From: Scopulariopsis brevicaulis
Lineage: Eukaryota > Ascomycota > Sordariomycetes > Microascales > Microascaceae
Direction: 5' to 3'
Assembly: GCA_017657125.1 (NCBI GenBank)
Contig: JAGFNX010000106.1
Location: 1-64,000, forward strand
DNA: 64,000 bases
Part shown: positions 32,861-45,200 of the stretch, in pieces
Layout: each line of letters opens with the position of its first letter
How positions within the stretch are numbered: the stretch's first letter is position 1
The notes under the pieces: generated by a model
The model's database searches: none
The model's input: the letters and a program-made list of their open reading frames with translations, nothing else
What the model was told of the DNA's origin: nothing
Translations under genes and position numbers: made by a program

Positions 32861-35630
32861 GGCGGCAAGACTTGGGCGGTCGGGTCGCGGGAGGGGCGCT
32901 GGTATGTAAGGGATGGGCACGGGACGCGAGGCTGAGGCGCTATCGATCGGGTTGGCAAACAAATTTCGGGAAGATGCTATCGCAGCCAACAGGAATCGCG
33001 CAGGCACCAAGGAAGGCCGCAGTGATCTGGACAGTCCTCCTCCTGACCGAGAGAGCGATGATGGATCTCTGCTTGATGTCGCTAGTTGTGGGTTGGAACC
33101 TGAATTGACTTCGCTCCAAAGCCCAGACTATGAATTTTCCGCCGGGCAACCAGAAGCTTGATCCAGCTCCAGCGCCCAGCGAACGCGGACGCGCTGGCAA
33201 GCCACAATGTGGCACCACCACCTAGCCACACTTTGTATTGTCGCATTTGACGCGACAGAGGGTCATCACGTGATAGAATTCAATCGCTCGCCCGCTGCTG
33301 GTGCGATCGGTAAAAGAGGGAGAGCGCGAATGGAGTGCCTTGACCTCCTTTCCCATTCTTCGTAAAGCGGAGGAGTGACCTTTGGGATACCACTCCGTAC
33401 AGTTGTTATGCTCGGAGCCGAATTCGCAGAAAAGACGACTATGTCCATTCCAAAGGGATTATGTCCTTCGCTTGCTACATGTCCATGTACTGCCCCCTCC
33501 ACCTGGACTAACACGCACTCGAGGGAAGTGGTTTTGCTGAGCGCTTCCCACCCCGTGGGGGCACTGCACTGCGATAACGAAGATATCACATCCCACGCCC
33601 GCGGGGACTTAGCCAGGGCTCGCCTTGATGGGAGCGGACTAATACCATTCCCTATAGAGAAACTCGAATTCCGGGAAGGGAATGGAAGAAACGAGCGCTC
33701 CTAGGAGTGCCTGGTGCTGGCTCGAGGAGCTTTGCTTGGAGATGATATATTTTGCTAGTGCACTTTCACCAGCTGGCCCCCTTAAGGCAGCCTCCATCGT
33801 CCTGATTTCTCCACAATAGCGGATGTCAAAGGACCGGGCATATCTTACAAAGCCATACCCCGATACGGAGAGCGGACATAACATGGTCGGCGGTATTTTC
33901 GAACGAGGGTCCACTGCCCGGTCCTCGTCTTGGCTTGACCCCCACGCAGTTTCCGCACCAATTCACACCGAGCGGACCCCCACGAGCACGACAAAGGAGG
34001 GGTCTGGGCTATGCCGTATTGGGGCTGGCATCAACCTACGTCAATGGCAGGCAAATTTTCTGTTGGAGTGGGGCTGAGGGTCGGACATCGGAGGGGTCGG
34101 AGGGGTTGTTAAAGTGACACACGAACGTGGGATCAAAGCCCCGCGGGCGAGACGGGTAGGTCCAGAACCATGGGCGGCCCGCGTATCATCATTGGCGAGC
34201 TTGATGCCATCTAAACCCGCCGGCAAGCTTAGCCAGCATCCAGCAATTATCCAGGCGCGGATAGTGCTCCCGGAGTTCCGTGCGCGGCCTAGATCTTCCA
34301 GGGTGGGAAGGGGAAGGCTTGGGAGGAGGGGTAAGTCTGAGCAAACAGCGACATCGGGATAATATCCCTCACGGACCGGACCCGTTCCCACTATTCGCTG
34401 ATAGGACGTGTTTTAGCTGGCACTACCTAACCCCTCGCCGCAGACGGCGTTACGAAACGCCTTGGTCTCACAAGCGGGGGTTTGAGTCCCAGGGAGGGGC
34501 AGGGAGATATCCCTGGAATGTCTGTAATATGAAAGAGTAAGTCGAGACGGCCCAATGAAGGAATGCCGGGATAGCTCATGCGAGGTCGAAGTGCCATTAG
34601 GACGCTTAAGGCGCCATGCAGGGTCGTCGGCTAAGGTGGGAAGTCTCGCCCTGCTTTTCTCATGCCACCCACACCGAGTGGATATTAGCGCAATCGGCCG
34701 TCGGAGGCAGTGGTCGGAGAAAGGCCCAGGATGCCGGGAAAGCGTTACGTCGTAGCAAATTAGAAATCCGACTTGTACTCGGAGGCGGGCATTATTGCTC
34801 CGACAGCTCTCCGTGGCGTTGAAGATTAGTATGCGGACTTACAAATCCGCCCAGAGACAGAGCCCAGATTCCGCTACTTACTCATGTATCTATCCTATGT
34901 GCATGGGTCTCGCTTCGGTGTAGTACACACATCGACGGAGCTTGTCCGGGACGATGGAGCACGGCAGCCAACGCAAGAAGGACGGGACAGCAACGGCATT
35001 CCAGGGGACTTCACTTTAAACTGACCTTGGTCGGCTATTGAATTTAACAAACACCATCGGGGTAGCACAGGGGAGATGTAACGATGCCTGGGTGGAAGCA
35101 TATAGGTGCGCTTAAACGGGTATGACAGGTGGGAATTGGCATGTTTTTGGCAACACGAACAGGCAATGCTAGCCAAGGCCTAGCTTGTACGCTCTGGACA
35201 CAAACGGGCACAACGTCACTCGGGCGTGGTGAGAGCTTGGGAGAAGTCTCGCGTCGCCTGAGTAAGCCCCTCCCCCTCCCCCTCCCCCGCGGTCGGTCCG
35301 GCTCCCGTAGACAAAGAGGAGGTCAAAAAAATACCCGCTCATAAATCCTCCTTGTTCCAATCGCCTCTACTCCAACTTCCTCCCCATTCCATCCATCTTC
35401 TCTCCCAGCATTAACTGTTTTGAGGTTGAGATAACTTGATCTCCCCCAACCCGCCTCTTCTCCTCGCCCTTCGTCATAGTCGCGATACAGACGCCACCAC
35501 AGCGCTTCCCCACTCTTCGCCTATTCTTCCACCACCGGCGCCGATCGCTGCACTCTCCGAGCTCACCTACGAGGCTCGAATTCCATCTACAGCCATACAA
35601 CCCTTGATATCTCGCGATAAACCATCCAAG
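32861..35630. promoter_or_regulatory. Long divergent region between NSP1 and 6-phosphogluconate dehydrogenase
   Basis: About 2.77 kb with no gene I can support. The ends hold two leaders and promoters. A (CCCCCT)n-like tract lies at 35267-35286. A perfect hairpin is at 34446-34461 (6-base arms, 4-base loop) and a Pol III B-box-like string at 34479-34489, but no tRNA folds around them. Confidence 0.4.
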
Positions 35631-37712
35631 ATGTCTGGTGCCGTGTAAGTCCAGGCCCCCGCGTTGCTCGTGATGAAATCGCGAGCTGCAAAGAAATTAC
35701 CCCGCCATCCCCCGCCTCTGGCCTTCGACCCTGGCCGCTCTGCCCCAAACAAGTCAGAAAAAAAGTCTTCCATGCGATGTCTCCTACCCAATTCGATCCG
35801 AGCGCGATGGCGCGATCGTTTTTCCTAGGTCATCGGGGCTCAGCAAGGGGCCGCTGCCGCCCTGTTTCTACTGCTTATGCCTATTGACTTGACTGAACCA
35901 GTGCTCGTCTCGCCAACTTGAGTCATCAGGTTGAGAGTCGAGCCCGGCAGTCTCCCTTCGACCCGACGAGCACCGCTGCACCTCGTGGATCCGACAATGC
36001 TGACAATGTTGCCAGCGCTGATCTCGGCCTCATCGGCCTCGCCGTCATGTAAGTTCACCCGCTGTCCGCCGCCATCGCCGGCTCCGAGCCTCCCGCGCGA
36101 CTCGCTCGTCGCGCACCGCCACATGCTGTCTAACCACCGCGCTACAGGGGCCAGAACCTGATCATGAACATGGCGGACAATGGCTACACCATCTGCGCCT
36201 TCAACCGCACCATCTCCAAGGTCGACCGCTTCCTCGAGAACGAGGCCAAGGGCAAGTCCATCGTCGGCGCCCACTCGACCCAGGAGTTCGTCTCCAAGCT
36301 CAAGTCGCCCCGCCGCATCATGCTCCTCGTCCAGGCCGGCCAGGCCGTCGACGACTGGATCGAGAGCCTCCTGCCCCTCCTCGAGAAGGGCGACATCATC
36401 ATTGATGGCGGCAACTCGCACTTCCCCGACTCCAACCGCCGGACTCAGTACCTCAACGGCAAGGGCATCCGCTTCGTCGGCTCCGGTGTGTCCGGTGGTG
36501 AGGAGGGTGCGCGGTACGGCCCCTCGCTCATGCCCGGCGGTAACGAGGAGGCCTGGCCCCACATCAAGGACATCTTCCAGGCCATCTCCGCCAAGAGCGA
36601 CGGCGAGTCCTGCTGCGAGTGGGTTGGCGACGAGGGCGCCGGCCACTACGTCAAGATGGTCCACAACGGTATCGAGTACGGTGACATGCAGCTGATCTGC
36701 GAGGTATGTTGAGGACGAACTCTCCCTTGCTGTCTGGTAGCGACGCGAGCACTAACCGGGTCACTATAGGCCTACGACATCATGAAACGCGGCCTCGGCA
36801 TGTCGTCCAAGGAGATTGGCGACACCTTCTCCAAGTGGAACAAGGGCGTCCTCGACTCGTTCCTCATTGACATCACCAAGGACATCATGTACTACAACGA
36901 CGAGGACGGCACCGCCCTCGTCGAGAAGATCCTCGACAAGGCCGGCCAGAAGGGCACCGGCAAGTGGACCGCCGTCAACGCCCTTGACCTCGGCCAGCCC
37001 GTCACCCTGATTGCCGAGTCCGTCCTGGCCCGCTGCCTGTCCGCTATCAAGGACGAGCGTGGCATTGCTGCCAAGAAGCTGGAGTATGTCGGCCGCTCTA
37101 ACAAGTTCGAGGGCGACAAGGAGCAGTTCCTCGACGATCTCGAGCAGGCCCTCTACGCCTCCAAGATCATCTCGTACGCGCAGGGCTTCATGCTCATGCA
37201 GGAGGTTCGTCAACAGACCCGCCCCCCTCGTTTTCTCCACGTGTCTCGGTGCTAACCAAAGCGTACTCTAGGCCGCCAGGGAGTACGGCTGGAAGCTCAA
37301 CAAGCCGTCCATCGCACTCATGTGGCGCGGCGGCTGCATCATCCGCTCTGTCTTCCTCAAGGAGATCACGGCGGCGTACCGCAACAACCCCGACCTCGAG
37401 AACCTCCTCTTCGACGACTTCTTCAACAAGGCCATCCACAAGGCCCAGCCCGGCTGGCGCGACGTCGTCTCCAAGGCCGCCCTCCTCGGCATCCCCACCC
37501 CGGCCTTCTCCACCGCCCTCTCGTGGTTCGACGGCTACCGCACCAAGGACCTCCCCGCCAACCTCCTCCAGGCCCAGCGCGACTACTTCGGCGCCCACAC
37601 CTTCCGCATCAAGCCCGAGTGCGCCACCGCCACCTACCCCGAGGGCCAGGACATCCACGTCAACTGGACTGGCCGCGGCGGCAACGTCGCTGCCTCTACC
37701 TACCAGGCGTAA
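35631..37712 (+). CDS. GND1: 6-phosphogluconate dehydrogenase, decarboxylating
   Basis: Oxidises 6-phosphogluconate to ribulose 5-phosphate and CO2 with NADPH production, in the oxidative pentose phosphate pathway of the cytosol. Exons are 35631-35644, 35902-36048, 36148-36703, 36770-37204 and 37272-37712, 530 residues. The Rossmann start is DLGLIGLAVMGQNLIMNMAD. Also visible are the signature IIDGGNSHFPDSNRR, GSGVSGGEEGARYGPSLMPG, the catalytic Lys in HYVKMVHNGIEYGDMQLI, and WRGGCIIRSVFLKEI. About 45 residues precede the Rossmann fold (MSGAVARLANLSHQVESRAR, then a Pro/Ser/Asn stretch), longer than in yeast. A 14-base first coding exon is followed by a 257-base intron. The acceptor at 35900-35901 was chosen because it is the one that keeps the whole extension open. 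Confidence 0.95.
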
Positions 37713-38250
37713 GGGTAGCCGCGTAGAGTGGTGGTTGAAAATGAATTTGGGGTTCCATTTGAGTTGTGCGAGGAAAAAAGGAAATATCTGACGTCTTTGG
37801 TGAGGGGGAGGAATACAGGTTTGCTTGTTTGGGCAAAATGCAGGTGATTCAACGTACATTAGGTAGATTTTGATCTTAATTTACCTACAAACTACAAAGT
37901 TCCAAGGTTACAAAGGTCCGTGATGTTTAACAAAAAAGAAATCCGCATCTATTGTGTCCCTCACCCCAGGAACCCCCCGCCTTCGTAGCTTCATTGCTCC
38001 ATCGGATACATTGAACAAGAAAAGACTCCATGAGCGTTTCAAATCTCATCCTATTCCTCGTTCCATCTCTAACGCCCACTGGCCTTCCCCCACCAACTAC
38101 CCACGCCATGCTATCGTAGAATAAACCAGTAACGTATCTACATCATGACCATGGACATATCCTCCCATCCTCCTAACCCCCCCATTTTTGAACACCGCGG
38201 AAACATGATCCCAGCTAGGTCCTTTTTTTCATTTGCATTTGCCACGTGAT
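37713..38250. other. Convergent 3' region between 6-phosphogluconate dehydrogenase and eIF2 gamma
   Basis: About 540 AT-richer bases that should hold two 3' UTRs. No gene or RNA recognised. Confidence 0.5.
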
Positions 38251-39938
38251 TTAGCTCGTGGTGGGCTCGAGGGTAACACCACTATATCAAAACGAGTCAG
38301 TACACCGAATCTCAAGAAAATAGTCCGAAGAGGGGAATCGTCCCGAGGGGGGACACGGATAAACTTACGCAACGATGGTCGCCCATCCGATCAGGCGCCA
38401 GTGCTTCTCAATACGACGGCTGAGCGCGACCTTCTCGCCAATGTTGGTGCAGGCAGGCGTGGTGAGGACCAGCTTGGCGGCGTCGTTCTTGATGGCCGAG
38501 ACCTTGGCGCCAGTCGACGTGGAGCCGATGTTGACCATGATGACCTCGTTCTTGGAGAGCTTGGCGACCTTGGCCTGCTTGCCGTCGGCGGTGCGGACAC
38601 CGAGGAGGCGGCGGAGGAGGTAGAAGTTGATCTCGATCTCGCTGTAAATCTCGGGCAGGCGGCCCTTGAGGCCGAGGACGTGGCCGACGAGGCGGTCGGC
38701 ACGGCAGAGCGTGGGGTCGATGCGGGTTCCGACACCGATAAGGCCACCGGGGACGGCGTACTTGAGGTCGTTGGACTCCGAGTTGAGCGAGACGATGCGG
38801 CTGAAGATGGGCTTGCACTGCAGGGCACCCTTATCGTCCCTGGTGACGATACCCGGCCGGATCTCGATCTCGTCGCCGAGCTTGAGCACGCCGTGGAGGA
38901 TACTGCCACCCGCCACGCCGCCCCGAAGGTCGCTGATCTCGGCGCCGGGCTTGTTGACGTCGAAGGAGCGGATGACAATCATGTACGGGTCCTGCGTGAA
39001 GTCCCTGGGCGGTATGGGGATGGTGTTGACGAGGGAGTCGAGCACGGCGTCGACGTTGAACTTGAGCTGCGCCGAGATGGGGATGACGGGCGACTTGCCC
39101 GCCACGGTGCCCCTGATGAACTTGAGGATCGACTGGTAGTGTTGTTGCGCGGCCTCCTCGCGCATGAGGTCGACCTTGTTCTGGAGGATGATGATCTTGT
39201 CGAGCTTCATGATCTCAATGGCCGCCAAGTGCTCCGACGTCTGGGGCTGGGGGCAGGACTCGTTACCGGCGATCAGAAGGAGGGCGGCGTCCATGACCGC
39301 GGCTCCCGACAACATGGTGCTCATGAGAATATCGTGACCGGGGCAATCCACGAAACTGTTGGGTAGGCAATGGTTAGCGGCGGGCGGGAAACAATACTCT
39401 ACGGCGACCGCCCAGAAGCCAGGAGAACTCACGAGACATGGCGCAGCAGCCTGTACGTCCCCTCACACCCCTCGCGCTCACAAGGAGGGTCGACCTCCTT
39501 GTCACTCTTGTAACTCCTGTAGCACCCGGGCCTGGGGCACGCGGGGTTGTCGCACTGGTAGATCTTGGCGTTGGCGTATCCGAGCTTGATGGTAATGTTC
39601 CTGATGAGCTCGTTCTTGAAGCGGACGGTCTGCACGCCCGAGATGGCCTTGACGACGGTGGACTTGCCGTGGGCGACGTGGCCGATGGTCCCGATGTTTA
39701 TGGTGGCCTGGCGGGCGATGATCTCGGGCGTCAGCGGGGTCAGCGTCTTGACGTCGAGGTCCTTGGGGTCGGTCTGCGGGGGTAGCGGCGGGCGCTCGGC
39801 GGTCTGGTCGGTCGACGTCATGGGGTTCGAGGACTTGAGGGCCGGCTTGAGGGGGGCCTCGTGCCCGGCATCAGAACCCGAGTCGGAGCCCGAGTCGGAC
39901 TCGACTTCCGGGTCGTACTTGTCGCCGTTGGCCGACAT
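38251..39938 (-). CDS. GCD11: Translation initiation factor eIF2 gamma subunit
   Basis: The GTP-binding core of eIF2, which delivers initiator Met-tRNA to the 40S subunit. Exons on the minus strand are 39938-39433, 39355-38369 and 38281-38251, 507 residues. An acidic Ser/Asp-rich N-terminus (from ATG at 39938) precedes the G domain. G1 is IGHVAHGKSTVVKAI; the zinc ribbon typical of the gamma subunit has cysteines in CDNPACPRPGC and CEREGC; G3 is FVDCPGHDILMSTML; G4 is QNKVDLM. Domains II and III follow, with FDVNKPGAEISDLRGGVAGG. The 31-base last exon adds GVTLEPTTS. A GTG two codons upstream is in frame, but the ATG is the expected start. Secure. Confidence 0.96.
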
Positions 39939-40485
39939 CTTCACTCTGATATATGGCGGGGCAATTTTTCGGCAGAGGGCTTTCGTGGGTACTTTAGAGT
40001 TTCGATTTCTGGGGCAGGGTCAGGCACGCGGTTCTGGTCCGGCGGGGGGGCGGGCGCAATAAATCTGGCGTAGATGCAGGCTGTGTACTAACCTCGCGAC
40101 GGGATTGAGCTGCTCTCTTCGTAGGGAAACGGGGTGAAATTTATGATGTCCAAGAAGCCTCGATGTGTCATAGGTGGGAGCGTACACAGTTGTCGGCGAA
40201 CGTGGGGCAACCGACTTTCGCCCCAGCGCCTGCCAAATCCGCGTGGCACGTGACCTTCACTTCTCTCTGCGGAGGGGCAGCTGGAGGTTTACTCGCGATG
40301 GGCCGGATTAGATGTCCCGTCGAGAACAAAAGGGACTTGAACTGGACGAAAAAGAAGCGTTCTTGTTCTTCATGACAATTAAAGTTTTCGTTACCATGAT
40401 GCACCCAGTTTCTCCCCGTGCACAAAACAATGCTATCATCACTTGATATCTGAACGCCCACATTAGAGCCAACGCCAGTCTCCCT
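39939..40485. promoter_or_regulatory. eIF2 gamma promoter and 3' flank of the LAA2-like gene
   Basis: About 550 bases between two minus-strand genes. The left end is the eIF2 gamma leader. No named site. Confidence 0.4.
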
Positions 40486-42220
40486 TCATTTCCTAACCTT
40501 CCTAGCATGCTTAACCAAGTTTTCGATAACGCCTTCAAACGTCTCCCTGTCACTGATCTTCTCATCCGCCCGCTTCTGCCAGTACTCCAGGGCCTCCTTG
40601 GCCTGGACCTCCAGCTCCGCGAGCGTCCTCAGGTGTGTCTTGATTTCGTCGTCCGTCATGCCGTTCAGGGCCTCGTCAGTCGTCATACACACCTGCTTCG
40701 CGCTGACGAGGTCGAGTTCCGGCTCCGGGGGTGGGCCCTTGCGCCGCTTTGACGTCGAGGGCTTCCCTTGGGAGTCGACGGACGTCGACGAGGCGTTCTG
40801 CCCGCTCTGCTTTAAGCGCGCAACCGACCTGGAGTCCGTGGAGGTCCGAGGCGACGCTGATGAGCTGGGGTGGAGGGATAGTGACGGCAGCACCAGCTTC
40901 TTTTGCTTAGAGGCCGGGAGAATCTCGTCTAGGTCGACTGGTACGCCGAGGGAGACGAGGAATAACCTTCGTATCCGGGATCGTATCCAGTCCGGGGGTG
41001 ATAGGGGCGGCGGCGCAACCAGCTGAGACCACAGAGACGCGCTTCTAGCTGTGAGGAAGACCGGTTGGTCCTTGGATATAGGGGGTATCTCGGGCGTTTC
41101 GTACTCCTCGGGAGGGAACATCGCGTGTAAGTAGGGGTCGAGTGTGTCGTTGATATCGTCAGAGTCCAACCCATCAAGATCTGGGACGGACTGCAGGGCT
41201 GCGTGTTAGCACACGGCAATGGCAAATGAGAACATGGCGTAACGTACAAATGGTAAGGGCACCGTAGCTTGCGGGGTGGTAGCAGGCGGCGGTGCGCTGG
41301 ATATCGGTGTCGTCGGCTCCGCTTGCTGGAAGCCGTCCTCAAAGTCATCGAAATCATCATCCTCCCCGCCCTCCTCGAAATCATCAAAGTCGTCCCCTTC
41401 GTCCTCTGCTCCGTCCTCCGCTCCGTCCTCCCCCTCACCCTCGGCTTCGTTTTCAGGGCGTTGGTCATCATCTGCAGGAAGGGTCTCGCCAATGGGATGT
41501 GGCGGCGGCGAGACATCTGATTCTAGAGGCTTTGAATCCAGCGACGACTCTGATGAGTCTACAGGAACAAGTCTGCGTTAGCGAATGCGCTCCAAGTGGA
41601 AGAAATCACGGTTTATTCATTACCCCTACCGGTTTCCCCGTCGGCGTTGCCTGCAGAGTCTTTCGGAGACTCTGCTGGGCTACCAGATTCCTTCTCACTT
41701 TCAGCCTCATCGTCCTCCTGCGTGATCACGTCCGGCGAGGCGTCCGCCTTGTGCGCCTCTTCTACCCTCTCCTTGAACTCTTCCGTGTGCGGCTCAGTCG
41801 ACCCAGCAGACTCGTTCACAACCGTCTTCGGGGGTTCCGAGGCCTCAGAAGGCGTCGCGGAAGCCGGCGAGGCCTGCTGCGGCGAAGGGACCGTCGAATC
41901 AGGGGCTTGGCCGATCTCGTCGGGCTTCGCGTCCTCCTCCCGTATCCGGTGGGCCTCTGTCCCCGGCACCTCGCCGTGTGACGGCTCGTGGTTGACCTTT
42001 TCGACTCGCGTTCTCGGGATGGGAGAGCCCGGCGCCGGGCTCATGGGCGCCGACTTCGCGTCGGAGAAGTGGTCTTCTGAATCGGACGTCTCTGTGAGCG
42101 GCGTTAGCGCGGGCACTGGTGTGGCTCCTCCCGGTCACATGGCCACGTACCGACATCATGGGCACCAGGGTCCTCCACTCCTGTCCTCTCCGGCGGAGTT
42201 AGGTTCTCTTGATCCGTCAT
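40486..42220 (-). CDS. Acidic fungal protein resembling the LAA2/YBL010C family
   Basis: Exons on the minus strand are 42220-42151, 42091-41630, 41558-41248 and 41190-40486, 515 residues. The acceptor before 41558 is chosen because the alternative AG just upstream runs into a stop. The protein is disordered and acidic in its first half, with SDSEDHFSDAKSAP near residue 30 and a tract at about 222-245 containing DDFDDFEEGG, DDDFDDFEDGFQQ. Such DF/FxxF-type acidic motifs are typical of peptides that bind clathrin-adaptor appendages. The second half holds a conserved-looking block, PPDWIRSRIRRLFLVSLGVP, then VDLDEILPASKQKKL and a C-terminal coiled coil. I read this as similar to the fungal family containing yeast Laa2, an AP-1-associated factor; that link is from memory and is only moderately sure. 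Confidence 0.6.
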
Positions 42221-45200
42221 GGCGCTGGCTGGAAGGGGGGAGGCTAGCTCGCGTTCGTCGGCCCCAGGGCCGCAGCTGTGCAGTTTACAGTCAAAGCTTC
42301 CCCTGTTCGGTGCGCATATGAGACACTCGAGGTGAGACTAAGAATAGATAGATATTTTGCCCTAGGGAACCGCGGTGATGCTCGAGATCGTACGGGAGTC
42401 TTATCGAGTCGTCGTCGTGATGCCAAGGTCCTTGGGAACAGGAGCGGCTAAACCTCGGGGATGATCGGGGTCTGATCTCATCTCGATGAAACGAGGAGAG
42501 GGAACTAGAGGCGACAACAGCTGGCGACGTGTGGCTTATCATTCACTACTCTCAGGCTCCAACCAAATGCATCTCCTCTGGTTCTCGCTTGCCACTGCTC
42601 GTGTCAATCAGTATCACCAGCAATTCCTTGCATCGCATCAAATATACGAGGCCAGCTTTTACATTCGTGATAGACGCCACCAAGGCGGGCTCTCCTACGC
42701 ACGGCATGCTCCAATTGTCTGCCTCGCTACATATGGACCAGCGACTCTTCGCTCCAGGAAGAAGCCACGCCTCCAAAGCCGTCGGTCGCCCTTCACTATG
42801 GTGGGGGCTGAGCGCGCTCTCCCTCACCGAAATGCCACCCTTCCTTGAAAACGGTTCCCAGTCCAGTCGGATCAACCCGCACTAGTTCGCTAAGCCTACC
42901 GGTGCACTGGGATGAAGGGACGGGACCAGGGAGCGGTCTGCGAGGATCTTCACGGGAGTGCATCGCCTGGGCGGAGAAAAGGAAGCGGGAAGCAACGCAC
43001 GGATTCAATCAAGGCCAAACGGGGCGGGAAACGGCCTGGCCGTCCGCGTTAGTCGGCTCGCGGCACGGGAGTGCGAAGATGCTCGCCATCAGAGATCAAC
43101 GCGATTGATCTTGATTTCTAAGAGCTCAGAGCTCCGTGAAGAATGTCTGGTTCCGAGTGGCGAGGTTGAGCTCATCCCAGAAGACCCGACGTAAAAATAG
43201 CAAGTCGCTCAAGCAGTGGAGGCAGAGCTCGATTGCACGAGGTTAGCACGCTCAGTGGGACCTGGCGACGGGGGGGGAAACTGATGGAATGCTAAAAATA
43301 GGGCTCGTTTGTCCCCCATGGGCATGAGGGGTTGCAACTTGCAGAGAGCCCCCCCCCGGAAGGGGACGGGGGCTGCCGTGTAAGTGGGTGGCCAGCGAAC
43401 CCGGATTGGCTCCCCACGGATAGTGCCCCCATCTCGCCCTAAGCATTATACCAGTCTAGATCAAGTCTTTATTTCCGGCTGCTTCTTCCCAGTTTGGGTG
43501 TCCGATATCTTGGCCGATAAAGCGCGCCGTAATCTGGAGGGAAGCCGGGTAAAGAAACCGATGCGAGTTGGCGATATGCCGTATGCATGTCAGAGTATCG
43601 GGGAGGGGGTCGGTAAGCTCGCATCTTCGCTCGCCAGGGTAAATTCCCCAACGGTGTGAGATTGGGGTGACCCAAGTGCACTTGCAACGACGTAATACTC
43701 GGCGCAGCACTGGGCTTTTGTAAGGGAGCACATTTGGAATGGGGGCGAGATTCCCGGACTAGAGGGGTCGCGGGGTAGCGCAAAGAAAACGCCTCTTTTT
43801 AGTCTGCCTCTGTTCAATGGCAGGTTCGGTCTGCGACCTCGGCGGCCCGGATCCACACGTCTCCATGCCGGTCGGCCGCATGTCTCTGGAACACCTCTTT
43901 TGCCGCCTGTCCTTGACTCTGCCGTTTCACGCTGATGTGACGGATGACGTTGATCCATTCCAGTGGGCCTGCTGGTGTTTGAGCTAGCGCTCACCGAACC
44001 GGTTCCCATCAAAGAATGCCGCCTCGTGGCGCCTGGCGGAGCGACAAGATGCCAGAACGGCAGGGGTTGTTTCTGCGGAGAATGTAGCGGGTAGTACCGT
44101 CGCCGATCCCGCTGGCGAGCAGGTGAGAGTGCGTGGGTTGGCCGGACTGAGCGGCCCAGGTGACGAACGAGAGTAGTGAGCATTATCACACAACCGACCA
44201 CCAACAAGGACCTTGCTCGCAGCTCGCCTTGCCGCCCGGCCTGCAGGCGCCGATCGGGACATCACGCCGCTCCCGCCGCTGATTGGCGGCCCTCGTCCCC
44301 CTCAGCCGCCTGATTTGGTGTGACCCCTGGACGGGTGAGGGGCGCGTAGCCAATGGGGGCCCGGAACCGGGTGCTTAGCGGTCTGGGGTGGGGAGCAGCA
44401 GGCGTCGATTGGCGCCGGGGAGGCCTGGCCAGTGGGTTGTACCGACAAGGGTTCAGGGCACGCTCGCCCAACCACGTCCCGCCCCCTCCGATTCTTGCAC
44501 TTACACGTCGGTTGAGCGGTGCATTCCAGGTCACAAGCAGCCACCCAGTCTGCGTTTTTGGAATTTTTTCCGTCCAGAGTTACCTCTGAGAACCGCCGTC
44601 TTGTGTTCCCCCGCGCTGCCGTGAAGACTTCGACGCTCCCGCCAAGAATGTGCACGGGAGTAATACGACGGCGGCAGGATGGGGGCCAGGAATGGGACAT
44701 GGGCTCACGGTACAATGCAGCCAGCTTGCGCAGGTTTCGCCGTTGGAGTCGAGCATACCTCGACGGAAAGAAAACCCGTAGAGACGGTCACTGCCATGCT
44801 GCGTGATGCAGGCTAGGAACCGCCGGACAAAGTCCACCGTACTTAACCCCTCCTCCTCGATCCGTCGTGGCTGGGTACCTGTCCGGGCTAACCTTTTACT
44901 CTCCCCCCTCCCAATCGCTCATACCTCGCATCCTCCTCTTTCTTCTTCCGCCCTATCCTCGCCGTGACTCGATCGATCCGAACCGCTTGCCTCGTCTAGT
45001 TGTGGAGAACCTCCCGGGCGCTTTCTCATACCCGCTGTAAGACAGGAGCTCGAGCAAGGTCCCTGGACCAACCGGGCGCCAGCTCCGGGTACATCACCCG
45101 TCCCGGCGTCTATTTGATCTCCGTCCGCTGGAGCGCATCTCCCTGGCCTGCCTATCAGATCCCCCGCCTCCCTCCCCTCGCGCCGGCGGCCCACCCTCGA

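Noticed and set aside
34417..34510. Possible tRNA with A-box-like and B-box-like strings
   Set aside because: The T-arm would pair only three of five bases and no acceptor stem closes, so it is at most a relic.
35840..36664. 274-codon minus-strand frame
   Set aside because: Antisense to 6-phosphogluconate dehydrogenase exons.
38233..39366. 377-codon plus-strand frame
   Set aside because: Antisense to eIF2 gamma.
43590..44715. Overlapping minus-strand frames of 137-205 codons in the large gap
   Set aside because: Low-quality composition, no domain and several overlapping alternatives; probably random open frames in GC-rich DNA.
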